64,000 nucleotides of DNA from Flavobacterium urumqiense (GTDB taxonomy: Bacteria; Bacteroidota; Bacteroidia; Flavobacteriales; Flavobacteriaceae): positions 68,162 through 132,161 of the forward strand of contig NZ_FNVP01000003.1 in assembly GCF_900108015.1 (NCBI RefSeq), in the 5' to 3' direction. This document shows positions 55,326-64,000 of the stretch, in pieces (the stretch's first letter is position 1; every line of letters starts with the position of its first letter). The notes below the pieces were generated by a model. That model made no database searches. It saw nothing but the letters and a program-made list of their open reading frames with translations, and was not told the origin of the DNA. Made by a program: the position numbers and the translations under genes.

Positions 55326-56270
55326 ATGAATAGAATTACAGAGCTCTTCAAAATTAGATATCCTATTATCCAAGCGGGAATGATTTGGAATAGTGGTTAT
55401 AAATTAGCGAGCGCAGTAAGTAATGCCGGTGGTTTGGGTATAATAGGTGCAGGTTCTATGTATCCAGAAGTTTTACGCGAACATATTCAGAAATGCAAAA
55501 AAGCGACTCAAAAACCTTTTGGTGTTAATGTCCCAATGTTATACCCCAATGTCGAAGAAATAATGAAAATTATAGTCGATGAAGGTGTGAAGATTGTTTT
55601 TACATCGGCTGGAAACCCAAAAACATGGACTTCTTTTTTGAAAGAAAATGGCATAACAGTTGTACATGTTGTTAGTAGTTCTGTTTTTGCATTAAAAGCA
55701 GAAGCAGCAGGTGTTGATGCCGTAGTTGCTGAAGGATTTGAAGCTGGAGGACACAACGGAAGAGATGAAACGACAACTTTTACATTGATTCCAATGGTAA
55801 AAGAATATATCAAAATTCCTTTGATTGCTGCCGGAGGTATTGCAACGGGTCGCGGAATGTTAGCAGCAATGGTTTTAGGTGCTGACGGCGTTCAGGTTGG
55901 CAGTAGATTTGTGGCTTCGGAAGAATCTTCAGCACATGAAAATTTTAAGAAGACGATTATAAATGTTAAAGAAGGTGATACGCAATTGACTTTAAAAGAA
56001 TTGGCTCCAGTTCGATTGATTAAAAATAAATTTTATCAGGATCTTCAGGAATTGTATGCGAAATGTCCAACAAAGGAAGAGTTGTCTCAGTTTTTGGGAA
56101 GAGCGAGGGCAAAAAGAGGTATGTTTGAAGGGGATTTAATCGAAGGAGAATTAGAAATAGGTCAAGTTGCGGGATTAATTCACGAAATAAAACCAGCGGC
56201 AGAAATACTTTTGGAAATAATGAATGATTTTGAAGATGCTAGAAAAGAGGTAACTAAATTCGACTTTTAA
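55326..56270 (+). CDS. Nitronate monooxygenase / FabK-like FMN enzyme
   Basis: The 314-residue TIM-barrel flavoprotein starts with RYPIIQAGMIWNSGYKLASAVSNAGGLGIIG, has VVAEGFEAGGHNGRDETTT with the His-Asn-Gly FMN and substrate motif, then LIAAGGIATGRGMLAAMVLG and GVQVGSRFVAS for phosphate binding. Members oxidise nitronates or reduce enoyl-ACP; which one applies here cannot be told. It lies 14 bp after the subtilase gene and is probably cotranscribed. Confidence 0.88.
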   Translation: MNRITELFKIRYPIIQAGMIWNSGYKLASAVSNAGGLGIIGAGSMYPEVLREHIQKCKKATQKPFGVNVPMLYPNVEEIMKIIVDEGVKIVFTSAGNPKTWTSFLKENGITVVHVVSSSVFALKAEAAGVDAVVAEGFEAGGHNGRDETTTFTLIPMVKEYIKIPLIAAGGIATGRGMLAAMVLGADGVQVGSRFVASEESSAHENFKKTIINVKEGDTQLTLKELAPVRLIKNKFYQDLQELYAKCPTKEELSQFLGRARAKRGMFEGDLIEGELEIGQVAGLIHEIKPAAEILLEIMNDFEDARKEVTKFDF

Positions 56271-56280
56271 TTAATACACA

Positions 56281-56691
56281 ATGACTAAAACAAAATTATA
56301 TATTATACTGTTTTTTTTGGGGTTAGGATTGCAACAGTCTTATAGTCAAAATTATAAATTTAAAACATCAGGCTTTAGTGTTTTAGAAAAAAATGAAAAA
56401 GGCAAGTGGGGAAAATGGTCTGATTTGGATTTGGTCAATATTTTAATATCATTAGACACTAATAAAGATAGAATTGTAATATATTCTCAAATCATCCAAT
56501 TGTTTGAAATTATCGATTATCAGGCAACAGAAGAAAATGATACCGATATAGTTTATTCGTTTACTTGTAAAGATAATAATGGAGAGGATTGCACAGTTTC
56601 AATTATTACAAGAAAGAAGCAGGATAATAGGAAGCAACTTTATGTCAATTATGAGAACAGGATTATAGTTTATAATATTTTCAACATGTAA
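56281..56691 (+). CDS. Small exported hypothetical protein
   Basis: The 136-residue protein has a signal peptide (IILFFLGLGLQQSYSQ) and a beta-rich mature part: FKTSGFSVLEKNEKGKWGKW, DLVNILISLDTNKDRIVIYS, FTCKDNNGEDCTVSIITRK. Two cysteines could form a disulfide. The family is common in Flavobacteriia but unnamed to my knowledge. It follows the FabK-like gene by 10 bp and a terminator follows it. Confidence 0.75.
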   Translation: MTKTKLYIILFFLGLGLQQSYSQNYKFKTSGFSVLEKNEKGKWGKWSDLDLVNILISLDTNKDRIVIYSQIIQLFEIIDYQATEENDTDIVYSFTCKDNNGEDCTVSIITRKKQDNRKQLYVNYENRIIVYNIFNM

Positions 56692-56700
56692 TAATAAAAG

Positions 56701-56724
56701 AAGTCGCTACTAGTGACTTTTTTT
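56701..56724 (+). terminator. Terminator of the subtilase operon
   Basis: AAGTCGCTA pairs with TAGTGACTT (one G-T pair) with a 1-2-nt turn and is followed by a T-run. Confidence 0.65.
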
Positions 56725-56768
56725 ATTAAATTACAGCGCTAAAAAAAATTAGTTTTTGATAGCAATAG

Positions 56769-57203
56769 TTAGTCAATATCCTTAATAAACTCATCGTATT
56801 CTTTGTAAAAAAGCTCTAAAGAATTCATTTTCTCATTGTAAAAGTCAAAGATTTCATCCCAATATTTTCGATTACTAACGCTTACTTCTAATTTTTCAAT
56901 CCAAATTCGACTAATCGTTTTGCCGTTCTCAAGAATAAATTCTTTTTCAAAAACTAAATCTTTGATAAATTCTTCTTCAAGTATATTTTTCAGTGCTTCT
57001 ATTTTCTCAAAATAAGCAATTCGTTTTTCGTCGCTTCGATGCTCAATATCAATTAAGACAAGTGCCTTTTTATTGTCAACATAAAATTTAAAAGAAAAAT
57101 CTTTAATTTTTGTATCATAAAGCATCCATTTTCGGGGATATTTATCTGCGAATGTCACCCAGAATTCTCGCTTTAATTTTTGAGTTTCTTCTTTACTATA
57201 CAT
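56769..57203 (-). CDS. DUF4268 domain protein
   Basis: The 144-residue protein has the DUF4268 layout: REFWVTFADKYPRKWMLYDT, KDFSFKFYVDNKKALVLIDI, RIAYFEKIEALKNILEEEF, ISRIWIEKLEVSVSNRKYW and FYNEKMNSLELFYKEYDEFI. The domain is related to restriction-like nuclease C-terminal parts but lacks the nuclease residues when alone. The role is unknown. It is a single gene. Confidence 0.85.
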   Translation of the reverse strand: MYSKEETQKLKREFWVTFADKYPRKWMLYDTKIKDFSFKFYVDNKKALVLIDIEHRSDEKRIAYFEKIEALKNILEEEFIKDLVFEKEFILENGKTISRIWIEKLEVSVSNRKYWDEIFDFYNEKMNSLELFYKEYDEFIKDID

Positions 57204-57294
57204 TTTAATGGCTTTTAATATAGAAAATTAGCATTGCGTTATTTTCTAAACTATATTTATATTATCTTTTATGGTGCAAAAATAGACTTTGATT

Positions 57295-57939
57295 ATGGAT
57301 TTTCAAGAATTTTTAGAATATGTTCCTAAATTAATGACAGCGGAGCTTCCTGCTGAAATCTCGCATATCAAAATGGCACCATTGGAGAGAATTGAAAGTT
57401 TAAAAAATTTTGAAATTGGAATAAAAAAACCAAAAATTGCTGCCGTTATGATGTTGTTTTATCCCAAAAATGGAATAACGCATTTGGTGCTTATTGTCCG
57501 AAATTCTTATAAGGGCGTGCATTCTGCTCAAATTGCATTTCCAGGTGGTAAATATGAAGCACATGATGAAATTTTTGAAAATACTGCGCTGCGGGAAACC
57601 CATGAAGAAGTTGGAATTCATCCCAATAGTATGGAAATTATCAAGACTTTTACGCCCATGTATATTCCACCGAGTGATTTTATGGTTCATCCTTTTTTAG
57701 CTATTTGCAAGGAAGAAATTGTTTTTATTCCCGATACTAAGGAGGTTGCAAACATAATTGAATTGCCTCTAACAGTTTTTTTGAGTGATACAATTATTAC
57801 TGATGCAAAGCTGAATACATCTTACGCAAATGATATAACTGTTCCAGCTTTTAAAATTGAAGAGCACATCGTCTGGGGAGCTACAGCCATGATGTTGAGC
57901 GAGTTGAAAGATGTTTTAAAAGATGTTTTAAATTCCTGA
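57295..57939 (+). CDS. CoA pyrophosphatase-type NUDIX hydrolase
   Basis: From MDFQEFLEYVPKL the protein is 214 residues. The NUDIX helix is FPGGKYEAHDEIFENTALRE and THEEVGI, preceded by LIVRNSYKGVHSAQIAFPGG, the extra motif of the NudL/CoA pyrophosphatase branch. It should cut CoA and related nucleotides into 4'-phosphopantetheine and 3',5'-ADP. It is transcribed towards the acyltransferase gene, 94 bp downstream. Confidence 0.92.
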   Translation: MDFQEFLEYVPKLMTAELPAEISHIKMAPLERIESLKNFEIGIKKPKIAAVMMLFYPKNGITHLVLIVRNSYKGVHSAQIAFPGGKYEAHDEIFENTALRETHEEVGIHPNSMEIIKTFTPMYIPPSDFMVHPFLAICKEEIVFIPDTKEVANIIELPLTVFLSDTIITDAKLNTSYANDITVPAFKIEEHIVWGATAMMLSELKDVLKDVLNS

Positions 57940-58033
57940 TTTTGATTTTTTTGTAGAATTGAAATTGATACGGAAGTACAAAAATAAATTTCGTATTATT
58001 GCAGACCTAATTCATAGAAAAATATACAAATTT

Positions 58034-58843
58034 ATGGGATTGTTTAAGAGAAATCCTTTTGGTCATATACTATTTATAAAGAAATTCTTAATTCGTGTTT
58101 TTGGAGTTATTACTCACAGACGTTATAGGGGATTTAATGAATTACAGATTGAAGGATCCGAGATAATACGAAATTTACCTGATGCGAATGTTCTTTTTAT
58201 ATCCAATCACCAAACCTATTTTGCCGACGTCGTTGCCATGTTTCATGTTTTTAATGCAAGTTTGAGCGGACGTGACGATACCATCAAAAATGTTTGTTAC
58301 ATGTGGCAGCCCAAAATGAATATTTATTACGTTGCGGCCAAAGAAACAATGCAGGCAGGTTTGTTACCAAGAATTATGGCTTATGCAGGGGCAATTTCTG
58401 TAGAACGAACTTGGCGAGCAAAAGGAGTTGATGTGCAAGAGAAGAAAAATATTAATCCGGATGATACCGAAAATATTAGAATAGCGCTAAAAGACGGTTG
58501 GGTAATAACTTTCCCTCAAGGAACCACTAAATCTTTTAAACCAGTTCGAAAAGGCACGGCTCATATTATCAAACAGCACAGACCCATTGTTGTCCCCATA
58601 GTTATTGATGGTTTTCGACGCTCTTTTGACAAAAAAGGATTGCGCATGAAAAAGAAAGGAATTTTGCAGTCGTTCATTATCAAGGAACCTTTAGATATTG
58701 ATTATGATAATGATACCATCGATGAAATAGTTGAAAAAGTAGAATATGCCATCGAGCAACATGCGTCTTTCCTGAAAGTAATTCCTTGCGAAATTATAAG
58801 AGAACAAGAAGAGCTAAATAAATTCCGAAAATGGGAATATTAA
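58034..58843 (+). CDS. 1-acyl-sn-glycerol-3-phosphate acyltransferase
   Basis: From MGLFKRNPFGHILF the protein is about 269 residues. It carries the PlsC motifs: LFISNHQTYFADVVAMFHVF with the HX4D dyad, LPRIMAYAGAISVERTW, a TFPQGTTKSFKPVRKGTAHI (FPEGTxS-like) and VVPIVIDGFRRSF. It adds the second acyl chain in phospholipid synthesis. A TTG start 25 codons upstream is possible; the chosen ATG follows a TATTATTG stretch. Confidence 0.88.
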   Translation: MGLFKRNPFGHILFIKKFLIRVFGVITHRRYRGFNELQIEGSEIIRNLPDANVLFISNHQTYFADVVAMFHVFNASLSGRDDTIKNVCYMWQPKMNIYYVAAKETMQAGLLPRIMAYAGAISVERTWRAKGVDVQEKKNINPDDTENIRIALKDGWVITFPQGTTKSFKPVRKGTAHIIKQHRPIVVPIVIDGFRRSFDKKGLRMKKKGILQSFIIKEPLDIDYDNDTIDEIVEKVEYAIEQHASFLKVIPCEIIREQEELNKFRKWEY

Positions 58844-58848
58844 AAAAT

Positions 58849-58874
58849 AAAGAGGCCTAAAAGCCTCTTTTTTT
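58849..58874 (+). terminator. Terminator of the acyltransferase gene
   Basis: AAAGAGGC pairs with GCCTCTTT around CTAAAA and is followed by a T-run that reaches the stop of the convergent membrane-protein gene. Confidence 0.9.
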
Positions 58875-59484
58875 ATAAATCGATTTTCTTTAGTTCCGTA
58901 TAGTTTTCTGTAAGTTTACTCAAGAATCTACCATATAATAATTTGTAAAACAGCCAGATTAAACCCATTATTAATAATGCCACAAAAAACAAAGTAATAT
59001 AATTTACTTCCATAAGCTCTTTTGCATTTTTGGAATTACCAGAGTTGTATCCTTCATTAAACCCTTCTATTCCGCTCAAAGCTCCCGTAAAACCTCCAAT
59101 AAAAATATTCCAATAAATATAGTAAGTTACAATTTTTCTGGTTTTCAGAATGTGTTTTATGAGTGTTCTTGAAGATTGAAGTACTGAAATTGTTTTGTAG
59201 TTTCTATAAAAACAATAGATAAATACGATAATTACCAAATAATTAAATTTTTCTAAAAAGTTGATAAACGGATGCAAACGCAAAAACTCATCATAGGTTT
59301 TATCATTCAGAGCAAATGCAATTCCATTTAATACAATAAATTCTAAGATGCTTACAATCAAAATCCACTTCACAATCGAAGATGATTTTTTATGTATCAT
59401 TTTGTAAATCTCATTTTCCGAAACCTGTTCAAAAGAATCCGTGTTCTTTTGCCAATCTTTTTTCAATAAATCCAGCTCTTTCAT
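58873..59484 (-). CDS. Membrane protein, probable partner of the ECF sigma factor
   Basis: The 203-residue protein has a cytoplasmic N-terminus (MKELDLLKKDWQKNTDSFEQ) and four hydrophobic segments (about 38-60, 80-95, 118-135 and 162-182). A soluble N-terminal part followed by membrane helices fits a transmembrane anti-sigma factor, but the zinc-binding HxxxCxxC motif of ZAS proteins is absent. It overlaps the sigma factor gene by 4 bp. Confidence 0.7.
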   Translation of the reverse strand: MKELDLLKKDWQKNTDSFEQVSENEIYKMIHKKSSSIVKWILIVSILEFIVLNGIAFALNDKTYDEFLRLHPFINFLEKFNYLVIIVFIYCFYRNYKTISVLQSSRTLIKHILKTRKIVTYYIYWNIFIGGFTGALSGIEGFNEGYNSGNSKNAKELMEVNYITLFFVALLIMGLIWLFYKLLYGRFLSKLTENYTELKKIDL

Positions 59485-59984
59485 ATTCCTAATGGATTTA
59501 ATATTTTTTTTAATTTCCCTTTTATTCTGTTCATTTTCACCCGGGCATTCACTTCACTAATCCCTAATGTTACGGCTATTTCCTGATAATCTTTATCTTC
59601 AAGATACATAAAAATCAATGCCTTTTCGATATCATTCAATTGATAAACCGCCTTGTACATTAGCTTAATCTGTTCTTCTTCTTCATAATTATACTCCACA
59701 TCATTCAAGAAATGCTGACGTCCTTCAAACTCAATAGTTGCTATTGAGCGCTTACTTTTTCTATATAAAGTGATTGCCGTGTTCAACGCCACACGATAGG
59801 CCCAAGTAGAAAACTTGCTGTCTCCTCTAAATTTAGGGAACGCTTTCCACAACTGAATCGTGATTTCCTGAAACAAATCCTTGTGTGCATCATCACCATT
59901 AGTATACAACCTACAAATCTTGTGGATTATATTCTGATTTTCCTGCAACTGCTTAACAAAAGACTGTTCTAGATTGTCACTCAT
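59481..59984 (-). CDS. ECF-type RNA polymerase sigma factor
   Basis: The 167-residue sigma-70 family protein has region 2 (DLFQEITIQLWKAFPKF, FSTWAYRVALNTAITLYRK) and region 4 (LNDIEKALIFMYLEDKDYQE, LGISEVNARVKMNRIKGKL). Length fits the ECF group. The downstream membrane protein gene overlaps by 4 bp and probably controls it. Targets cannot be seen. Confidence 0.93.
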   Translation of the reverse strand: MSDNLEQSFVKQLQENQNIIHKICRLYTNGDDAHKDLFQEITIQLWKAFPKFRGDSKFSTWAYRVALNTAITLYRKSKRSIATIEFEGRQHFLNDVEYNYEEEEQIKLMYKAVYQLNDIEKALIFMYLEDKDYQEIAVTLGISEVNARVKMNRIKGKLKKILNPLGI

Positions 59985-60232
59985 ACATACATTAGTAACC
60001 TAAAGGTAGGTTTTGTTACAATATTAATAATTTTTAGGAGCAGAAACACTTCAATCCATAATTATTAATCGTCCCGCTGTACATTTCAATCTTTATTTTC
60101 TGAAAAAATCAGAAAAATAAAGGATTTCCATTTCCATCAGGGCTAATTTACACGAATATTTTTCTTAAAACCCTTTCAAAAAAAACAAAAATTTCGATAC
60201 TTTTTGATGAAATTCAACATTAAAAAACATTG

Positions 60233-60240
60233 TATCTTTG
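60233..60240 (+). promoter_or_regulatory. -7 element TATCTTTG of the NDH-2 gene
   Basis: It matches TAnnTTTG and lies 29 bp upstream of the ATG; TTTTTGATG about 26 bp further up could be part of a -33 element. Confidence 0.65.
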
Positions 60241-60269
60241 AGTTTTAACAAATCAGAATTTTTTTAAAC

Positions 60270-61574
60270 ATGAATATTCCAAAGTCAGTAAATCCCAGAA
60301 TAGTCATTATAGGTGGAGGTTTTGCTGGTATTGCATTGGCCAGAAAATTAAAAAATAAAAACGTGCAAGTCGTACTTTTAGATAAACACAACTACCATAA
60401 TTTTCAACCTTTACTGTATCAAGTCGCCACTGGCGGTTTAGAGGCAGGTTCTATTGCTTACCCAATTAGGAAAGTCATTCAGGAATATAATGACTTCTAC
60501 TTCCGACTCACTTCAGTTGAAGAAATAGATACTAAAAACCAAAAAGTCATTGCTGAAATTGGCGAATTAAGTTATGATTATCTGATTATTGCCACAGGAT
60601 CTAAAACGAATTATTTTGGCAACAAAGAAATAGAACGCAACAGTATGGGGATGAAAACCATACCGCAGTCATTAAACATTCGCAGTCTTATTCTCGAAAA
60701 TTTTGAACAAGCGGTTCTTACCACTGATGTAGCAGAGCGCAACAGCCTTATTAATTTTGTGCTTGTAGGTGGTGGGCCAACAGGAGTAGAGCTTGCCGGT
60801 GCTTTGGCCGAAATGAAAAAAGCCATTCTGCAAAAAGATTATCCCGATTTGGATATTGATAAAATGGAGATCAATCTCATTCAAAGCGGGGATAGAATTT
60901 TAAATACGATGAGTGAAAAATCTTCCATCGCAGCTGAAAAATTTCTGGATAATTTGGGCGTCAAAATATGGAAAAATGTTCGGGTAACTAATTATGATGG
61001 ACGAACTATAATCACCAATTCTGATTTGACATTTGAAACCGCAACCGTAATTTGGACTGCTGGCGTTCAAGGAGCCTTAGTCGCAGGATTAGACGCCAAA
61101 TCTTTGGTAGCAAGAGTAGAGCGTATTCGTGTCAATCAATATTGTCAAGTAGTAGGGTATGACAATATTTTTGCAGTAGGTGACATATCTGCCATGGTAA
61201 CGGAAAGCTTTCCCGAAGGACATCCTATGATGGCTCAGCCTGCCATGCAGCAAGGTAAATTACTGGGTGAAAACATCATAAAATTAATTAGAAAACAGCC
61301 TATGGAAGCCTTCAAATACAACGACAAAGGTTCAATGGCTACGATAGGAAGAAATAAAGCCGTAGTTGATTTGCCCAAATACCATTTTAGTGGCGTTTTT
61401 GCCTGGTTCGTGTGGATGTTTGTGCATTTATTCTCCTTGATAGGATTCAAAAATAGAGCGGTAGTTTTCTTGAATTGGGTATACAACTACATTCGTTTTG
61501 ACCGGGAGGGACGATTGATTATCCGACCGTTCAAAAAGAAAAGTTTTACTACGTTTACCAGTGATGAAGTGTAA
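60270..61574 (+). CDS. Type II NADH dehydrogenase (NDH-2)
   Basis: The 434-residue flavoprotein has FAD-binding IVIIGGGFAGIALARKL, QPLLYQVATGGLE, the NADH-binding FVLVGGGPTGVELAGALAE, IFAVGDISAMV and AQPAMQQGKLLGENI for the FAD, and a C-terminal membrane-attached part (FAWFVWMFVHLFSLIGFKNR). It should pass electrons from NADH to quinone without pumping protons. It is a single gene with its own promoter. Confidence 0.92.
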   Translation: MNIPKSVNPRIVIIGGGFAGIALARKLKNKNVQVVLLDKHNYHNFQPLLYQVATGGLEAGSIAYPIRKVIQEYNDFYFRLTSVEEIDTKNQKVIAEIGELSYDYLIIATGSKTNYFGNKEIERNSMGMKTIPQSLNIRSLILENFEQAVLTTDVAERNSLINFVLVGGGPTGVELAGALAEMKKAILQKDYPDLDIDKMEINLIQSGDRILNTMSEKSSIAAEKFLDNLGVKIWKNVRVTNYDGRTIITNSDLTFETATVIWTAGVQGALVAGLDAKSLVARVERIRVNQYCQVVGYDNIFAVGDISAMVTESFPEGHPMMAQPAMQQGKLLGENIIKLIRKQPMEAFKYNDKGSMATIGRNKAVVDLPKYHFSGVFAWFVWMFVHLFSLIGFKNRAVVFLNWVYNYIRFDREGRLIIRPFKKKSFTTFTSDEV

Positions 61575-61812
61575 AAAATCGGACTTATTATCGCTGTAAT
61601 TGCATTCTTACATCGTTGATAATCAGCGTTTAACGGTGTGTGATATCATTCTTACAATATGTTGATTTACAATATTTTAACAAAACTATGTGATTTGTAA
61701 GTATCTGAAAATGAATTGTTTAGGTTATTTTGAATTTAATTTTTATTTAACTTGTTTTTATAAATAATGTTATGCATTAATTTTGTGGAATTCACACAAA
61801 TTTTTAACGTTA

Positions 61813-63033
61813 ATGAAAAGCATTATTATTTCTAATTTCAAGCCTATTTTGGTAGGGAAATTAATCGATCAACAAAAACTTAACCAATACACAAAGTTTT
61901 TATACAATCATTTTCAAACCAAGCCAAGCCTAGTTGGTTCGGGCGAAGAAGAAATTATTGAAGAATCAAATAGTTTTGAGATTATCTCAGACCAGGTTGA
62001 TAAATATTCCGTTCCTGCTGAAAATATTAATAAAAGACAAATTTTAATTTTTGAAGAAGTAGAACATTTTATTGAAAATGAAATGGAGGAGACTTTACCT
62101 TCTGAATATCAATTTCCGGCTAGTTTAACATCCGGCAGAGGAGATATATTTGGGCCGAAAATTGGAATCCGTATGCAGTGGTTTAAAGAAAAAATGGGAT
62201 ATGTTTTTGATGAATTTTATTCAAAAACAAATACTGCTCCGGAAAACTTGGTTCATGTCACCTGTTCGGGATATTCCTCTCCAAGTGTTGCACAAGAAGC
62301 TGTAATAAATAGAAAATGGGAAACAACGCAGGTTACTCATTCTTACCAGATGGGATGTTATGGGGCTTTTCCTGCTATACGAACTGCCAGTCATTTGATA
62401 AGTGGTAGTAGAAATCATGGAAGAGTAGATGTGGTTCATACAGAGTTATTATCGGCACATTTAAATTTAACCGAATTCTCTGTTGCAAACACGATGATTT
62501 GCTCTCTTTTCGCAGATGGTTTTATTGGATATTCTTTATATGAAGAAGATACTTTCATGAATGATGATTCAATTGAAGATAAAAAAGGGCTTAGAATTTT
62601 AGCTTCTCATGAGGTTATTATTCCGGATTCATTAGATGATATGTCTTGGGAAATAGGAGAGTATAATTTTTTAATGACGCTTTCTAAAAGGGTTCCCGTT
62701 TTTATTCGTAAAAACATAAAATCCTTTTTGACGACCCTTTGTAGTAAAGTTGATATAGATCTTGAATCTGAGAAATCTAAAATGCATTTTGCAATCCATC
62801 CCGGAGGACCAAAAATTATTGATTATGTAGTGGAAGCAGTTGGAATTTCAAAAGATCAGGCACGTTGGTCTTATGAAATATTACGTCAACAAGGAAATAT
62901 GTCTTCAGCTACTGTTCCTCATATCTTTAATGAAATTATTAATGATGACAACATTTTATCAGGAACTAAAATTGTAGCAATGGCATTTGGTCCGGGTCTT
63001 ACAGCTACTGGATTATTGCTTGAGAAAATATAA
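61813..63033 (+). CDS. Type III polyketide synthase-like enzyme
   Basis: From MKSIIISNFKPILVG the protein is about 406 residues with a chalcone/stilbene synthase-like thiolase fold. The catalytic triad is visible: Cys182 in QMGCYGAFPAIRTA, His329 in HFAIHPGGPKII and Asn362 in QGNMSSATVPHIF. CSGYSSPSVAQEA is the usual strand before the active site. Product unknown; alkyl-resorcinol or pyrone-type lipids are made by related bacterial enzymes. No other biosynthetic gene is visible next to it, and its downstream neighbour is convergent. Confidence 0.85.
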   Translation: MKSIIISNFKPILVGKLIDQQKLNQYTKFLYNHFQTKPSLVGSGEEEIIEESNSFEIISDQVDKYSVPAENINKRQILIFEEVEHFIENEMEETLPSEYQFPASLTSGRGDIFGPKIGIRMQWFKEKMGYVFDEFYSKTNTAPENLVHVTCSGYSSPSVAQEAVINRKWETTQVTHSYQMGCYGAFPAIRTASHLISGSRNHGRVDVVHTELLSAHLNLTEFSVANTMICSLFADGFIGYSLYEEDTFMNDDSIEDKKGLRILASHEVIIPDSLDDMSWEIGEYNFLMTLSKRVPVFIRKNIKSFLTTLCSKVDIDLESEKSKMHFAIHPGGPKIIDYVVEAVGISKDQARWSYEILRQQGNMSSATVPHIFNEIINDDNILSGTKIVAMAFGPGLTATGLLLEKI

Positions 63034-63115
63034 TTTTATAAAAAGTCAATTCTCTAAGGAGACGAGCGGTTTAAATACGATGAGTTATGAGTTTGGAAAT
63101 GGAAACATTTAGAAC

Positions 63116-64000
63116 TTATAACTCATTTTTTTTATAATAATTCACCATCAAATTCACAAACTTACTGTAACTGTCCATGCCGTCTTTTTGCTTATTTAAT
63201 TTCAGGAAACTGTCATAAAAAGCATGAAAACCCGTTTCAATTGGTGTTTCATATTGTTTCCAGAAATGGTCACTTTCTTTGTAGTTTTTCAAAATTCCCG
63301 GATGAACAGTTTTTAGTAATTGTTTGAATATTTTTTTATCGCGAACTTGCCAATTGGCCAAACAATAGCGCAAAGCCATGCTATAACCTGAATATTTAAA
63401 GTACAAATTATCATTTTTTACAGATGCTAAAAAGCCAATAAAGTTGCATTCACTTTCGCTAGCATAACCCATTTGGTGCGCCATTTCATGATTAGTTGTC
63501 ATTGGGAAACTATACATTGGTCCAAGATCATTTACTTGTGCCTCATTAGTAAACGGATTTAAATAGCCGCCAAATCCCATAAAAGTTAACGGCAGACTGA
63601 AGAGCGATTTTTTTGTACTTAAATTGGTAAATCTAAAATAAGGATATTTCGTTGACAGGTTTTGGTAACCATTTAAATTCATATTGAAAACCTGTTCTTG
63701 AGAATAAGGAAAAACTACTTTCAAACTGTCATTTTTTGTAATCTGACCTTGAATAGCGTTAGTTTTAGCGATTAATTTTTTGGTAAAAACTAATAAATCA
63801 TTATTTGAATACTCTTTTTTAATATCCATTTTTTCAAAAAGCGGTTCGCGGTAATAGTTCATCGCCCAAAGTAAATGAAAGGAAAAATAGAATACGGATA
63901 TAAAGCCCACTATAACAAGGATGTTGTTTTTCCATTCTGTCATCCAAGATTTCCTTTTTTTCCAAAGCCAAACCAATACAGATAAAATGGTAATAAAGTA
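63116..64000 (-). CDS. DUF3810 zinc-peptidase-like membrane protein, 5' part outside the window
   Basis: At least 295 residues are encoded. The frame stays open to the window edge (YFITILSVLVWLWKKRKS), so the N-terminus lies beyond 64000. Visible are a membrane segment (ILVIVGFISVFYFSFHLLWA), a soluble part with FTNEAQVNDLGPMYSFPMTT and the zinc-binding NHEMAHQMGYASESECNF (HExxH), typical of DUF3810. Function unknown; the HExxH suggests a membrane protease. Confidence 0.88.
   Translation of the reverse strand, partial: YFITILSVLVWLWKKRKSWMTEWKNNILVIVGFISVFYFSFHLLWAMNYYREPLFEKMDIKKEYSNNDLLVFTKKLIAKTNAIQGQITKNDSLKVVFPYSQEQVFNMNLNGYQNLSTKYPYFRFTNLSTKKSLFSLPLTFMGFGGYLNPFTNEAQVNDLGPMYSFPMTTNHEMAHQMGYASESECNFIGFLASVKNDNLYFKYSGYSMALRYCLANWQVRDKKIFKQLLKTVHPGILKNYKESDHFWKQYETPIETGFHAFYDSFLKLNKQKDGMDSYSKFVNLMVNYYKKNEL

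Overview
The window looks like chromosome from a Flavobacterium-type member of the Bacteroidota. The base composition is AT-rich, promoters carry the TAnnTTTG -7 element (for example upstream of guaA, pyrG, mnmA and an NDH-2 gene), and clear Shine-Dalgarno sequences are rare. A gldI-like gliding lipoprotein gene, a subtilase with a type IX secretion tail, a split transketolase and a flavobacterial YidC all point the same way. The genus is an inference from gene content; no rRNA is present.

Left accessory part (1-8.4 kb). A frameshifted scrap of xseA is followed by three minus-strand genes that read as a defence island, in transcription order: a single-chain type IIG restriction-modification enzyme, an AvcD-like anti-phage cytidine deaminase and a SIR2-domain effector. 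Upstream lie a cluster of helically phased CACGTTAACGTG-type palindromes and a small excisionase-like HTH protein. Three tRNA genes (Leu-GAG, Lys-TTT, Lys-TTT) end this part.

9-24.8 kb is a mosaic of core and hypothetical genes: shikimate kinase, a PyrR-like phosphoribosyltransferase, an S4 RNA-binding protein, an FKBP-like lipoprotein, split transketolase, two rhodaneses, an aminotransferase/FAD-monooxygenase couplet, a probable carboxylate-amine ligase next to a probable Cys/His amidase, DUF2945, DUF488 and a SMUG2-like glycosylase. Two pseudogenes (DUF892 and SRPBCC/AHSA1) show ongoing decay.

25-35 kb is the second accessory region and the most unusual. A repeat unit of about 130 bp occurs at 25.6 kb and 31.0 kb, with a weaker third partial copy at 25.1 kb. 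It lies between small minus-strand genes: a CxxC protein, a GNAT acetyltransferase, an Xre-RES toxin-antitoxin pair and a HigBA-like pair. A dead tyrosine recombinase lies at the upstream end. The layout resembles a gene-cassette array. A full-length group II intron sits exactly at one repeat boundary, and a 5'-truncated copy has broken a DUF892 gene. A Crp/Fnr regulator with a perfect FNR-type box, a small Rossmann-like protein and an Old Yellow Enzyme reductase lie inside this region.

35-64 kb is mainly core genome: two cyclophilin-FKBP fusion proteins with gldI and a DHH phosphoesterase, a ClC channel, RidA, guaA, a LysM/periplasmic-binding-protein fusion, OsmC, pyrG, yidC, a MORN-type protein, mnmA, a T9SS-type subtilase, a nitronate monooxygenase-like protein, a NUDIX hydrolase, an acyltransferase, an ECF sigma factor with a membrane partner, NDH-2, a type III polyketide synthase and a DUF3810 protein cut by the window end.
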